The notes beneath the pieces are model-generated. The model made no database searches and was not told where the DNA came from. It saw nothing but the letters and a program-made list of their open reading frames with translations. A stretch of 19,615 nt of DNA from contig JAAAVE010000413.1 in the NCBI GenBank assembly GCA_015679605.1, positions 348 through 19,962 of the forward strand, written 5' to 3'. Below, in pieces: positions 17,857 to 19,615 of this stretch. Each line of letters opens with the position of its first letter. Position 1 is the stretch's first letter. The DNA is from Podila epigama. Taxonomy: Eukaryota; Mortierellomycota; Mortierellomycetes; Mortierellales; Mortierellaceae. A program made the translations under genes and the position numbers.

Positions 17857-19193
17857 TTAATCGTCAAAGTTGAACTTGAAAGAGTGCGATGCAAAGTCAA
17901 TCTGTCCACCTTTGTATGAACCGCGCTTCTTCTTGGTCTTTTCGGCGCGGAATCCTTTGCCTCTGGTCACAATCATATCCAAATTGGCATTGTAACCATA
18001 TCCAGTCTGTGCACCTCCCTAATATGATGTAGCAATAAAAAGAAAAAGAACAATCGTTTAGGTATGGGAAATATTCTCTCAAAAAATACTTCGCCACAAC
18101 AGGCATGATATCGTGCCATGAATGAAGCGAACTAAAATGCTCCTTGCTCTTCGATGGAACAGAGAGAGAGAGAAAAAAAAGGCACACTAAAACATCCTTT
18201 CATACCTTGGCCATGTAAGTGTTATCCTTAAGAGTGTCGTCAATAAAAGTAACATCCTCTGCCCTGACGCGCTTGAAGGGTTCATTCTGAACCTTGGGAG
18301 CCTTCTCTTCGTCGGTGCGTCTTCTCTTTGTTGGTGGGGGAAGAGGGATTTCCTTGACAACAACAACCTCTTTCTTTTTCGTTTCCGAGTCCGAGCCCGA
18401 ATCCGAGCTAGAGTCAGAGTCCGAGTCAGAGCTAGAGTCAGAGCTAGAGTCAAAGCTAGAGTCAGAGCTGGAATCCGAGCTGGAATCCGAGCTAGAGTCT
18501 GAGCTAGAGTCAGATGATGAAGACGAGTCTGAAGACGAAGACGACGATGATGAAGAAGAGTCGCTCTCCTTCTTCTCAATTGCAACCATCACAATGTCCT
18601 TGCCGTCATTGCTCTTTTCAGATTCATCCTCGCTGTCGCTAGAGTCACTCGAGTCAGAGGACTCAGAATCAGCCTCAGCCTCGCTCTCTGATGATGACGA
18701 TGATGATGACGATGATGATGATGATGATGATGATGATGAAGATGAATCCGAAGAACTCTCCTCGGCGGTTTCGCTATCACTATCACTATCACTATCACTG
18801 TCCGATTCCGAGTCGCTCGAGTCCTTGCTGGCTTCGCTAGACTTGTCCGAATCTTTGACCTGAGCAGTATAAATCTCGATCAATGTCTGCTTTGGCTTAG
18901 GGGTAGATTTCAAAGTCTATTGTCGCGATCAAATGTTTGTATTTATGGAAGATATGTGTGGACATTGGTTAGAATAAATACTAGAGAGAGTCTGTGACCA
19001 TAATAGAAAATGGAAAAAGAAAAAAGAAAAAGAAAATGAAGATACAAACAAAGACATTCCATGCGTAGTGTAATGTGATATGATAAAAACATACGTTCTT
19101 GGCTTCCTTCTGGAAGGACTTTAGGGTTTCAACACATCCTTGCTCCTTCAAAAAGCTCTCGATAAGAGGGAAGAGTTCAGCTGGGGCTCCCAT
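17857..19193 (-). CDS. SRP40: SRP40/Nopp140-type nucleolar phosphoprotein with LisH motif, 323 aa, three exons
   Basis: A nucleolar chaperone-type protein; the yeast Srp40 and animal Nopp140 (NOLC1) family associates with snoRNPs and supports ribosome biogenesis. Exons are 19193-19095, 18916-18206 and 18018-17857 (972 nt), both introns phase 0, with donors GTATGT and GTATGA and acceptors AATAG and ATTAG. Residues ~7-32 form a LisH-type helix pair (PLIESFLKEQGCVETLKSF). Residues ~50-215 are Ser/Asp/Glu tracts, CK2-type, split by a lysine-containing spacer (KSNDGKDIVMVAIEKKE). A basic TKRRR segment that could act as a nuclear signal follows. Exon 3 is the conserved SRP40 C-terminal domain (VTRGKGFRAEKTKKKRGSY, then HSFKFNFDD at the end). 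The start has excellent context (accgccATGG). A single split acidic region resembles yeast Srp40 more than the many alternating acidic/basic modules of animal Nopp140. Confidence 0.95.
18380..18790 (-). repeat. Degenerate Ser/Asp/Glu codon repeats in the SRP40 gene
   Basis: The coding strand is built of imperfect 6/12/18-bp units for Ser-Asp and Ser-Ser-Asp runs. Examples are GAGCTAGAGTCA-type units on plus at ~18405-18510 and a GAT run at ~18690-18737. It is a coding repeat subject to length change. The reverse strand is open over 189 codons purely because of this periodicity. Confidence 0.85.
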
Positions 19194-19615
19194 GGCGGTA
19201 TGTGTTAGAGTCGAGTGATGAGGATGTAAATGGCAATGATTGAACAGATGTGGGAAAAAAAATAAGATGCGAGGAATTGGGGTGCTTGTTTGAAGGGGAA
19301 TGTGAGGTGTCAATGGAGGTCTTTTTTCAAGGTGAGAAACTTGAGCTTTATTTAGTGGCTTAGCTTCAGCTCAATTACAATGCAATTTGTGACTGGCATA
19401 TTTTGGAGGCGATTTTTTAGCCGCGTGCAGTGGCGGAGAGACAGACAAGAGAGTTCTCTCGCTTCTTTTTTGTTCTGTCAGAACCTCACCATTACATCTT
19501 GGGTCATTGTGTTTTTTTTTTTATTGTTGTACCTACCCTTCTTCTTTATAGCGCATTGCATTGTTCAACTCATTATACCATCCCATCAAGAAGCATCCTT
19601 TCCTTTTTTATAAAA
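19194..19615 (-). promoter_or_regulatory. Upstream region of the SRP40 gene
   Basis: The minus-strand sequence just before the ATG is C/T/A-rich and resembles a leader. A TATA-like TAAATAAAG lies at about 19346-19354, ~155 nt upstream. No other gene is supportable to the window edge. A plus-strand frame starting ATGCAATTTG at 19380 runs off the window without recognisable features and is not called. Confidence 0.35.

Overview
This window looks like ordinary nuclear chromosome from an early-diverging fungus of the Mucoromycota, most likely Mortierella-like. That assignment is an inference. It rests on intron-bearing genes with GT-AG junctions (most introns 91-205 bp), very long Ser/Gln/His/Thr-rich disordered protein tails, dense microsatellites, AATAAA-type 3' ends, and a UDP-glucose dehydrogenase, which S. 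cerevisiae lacks. I see no rRNA, tRNA, CRISPR array, intact transposon, or viral or toxin gene.

Layout, left to right. (1) 163-962, plus strand: a three-exon gene for a 167-aa protein I do not recognise. (2) 1382-11363, minus strand: one eight-exon gene for a 2446-aa VPS9-domain protein. Its N-terminal half resembles the non-ankyrin part of VARP/ANKRD27, and it ends in a ~1440-aa low-complexity tail. Genes 1 and 2 converge, with 419 bp between their stop codons. (3) 11364-14240: about 2.9 kb of repeat-rich DNA with no supportable gene. (4) 14241-16745, minus: UDP-glucose 6-dehydrogenase, three exons, 464 aa, catalytic residues intact. (5) 16746-17856: UGDH upstream DNA, with TG microsatellites and a direct-repeat/hairpin structure. 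(6) 17857-19193, minus: SRP40/Nopp140-type nucleolar protein, three exons, 323 aa, with an N-terminal LisH motif and the conserved C-terminal SRP40 domain. (7) 19194-19615: its upstream region.

The three minus-strand genes lie in tandem but belong to different processes: endosomal Rab GTPase activation, nucleotide-sugar supply for glucuronate-containing wall polymers, and ribosome/snoRNP biogenesis. Nothing suggests an operon-like cluster. I found no convincing undescribed multi-gene system. The most interesting items are the very large VPS9 protein (split VPS9 domain, altered switch residues, huge tail), its 1.77-kb repeat-filled first intron, the strand-composition switch near 12.8 kb that may mark an unannotated divergent transcript, and the direct-repeat/hairpin at 17.5 kb. 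All splice sites were placed by eye from GT/AG signals, reading-frame phase and remembered family alignments, not from transcript data.
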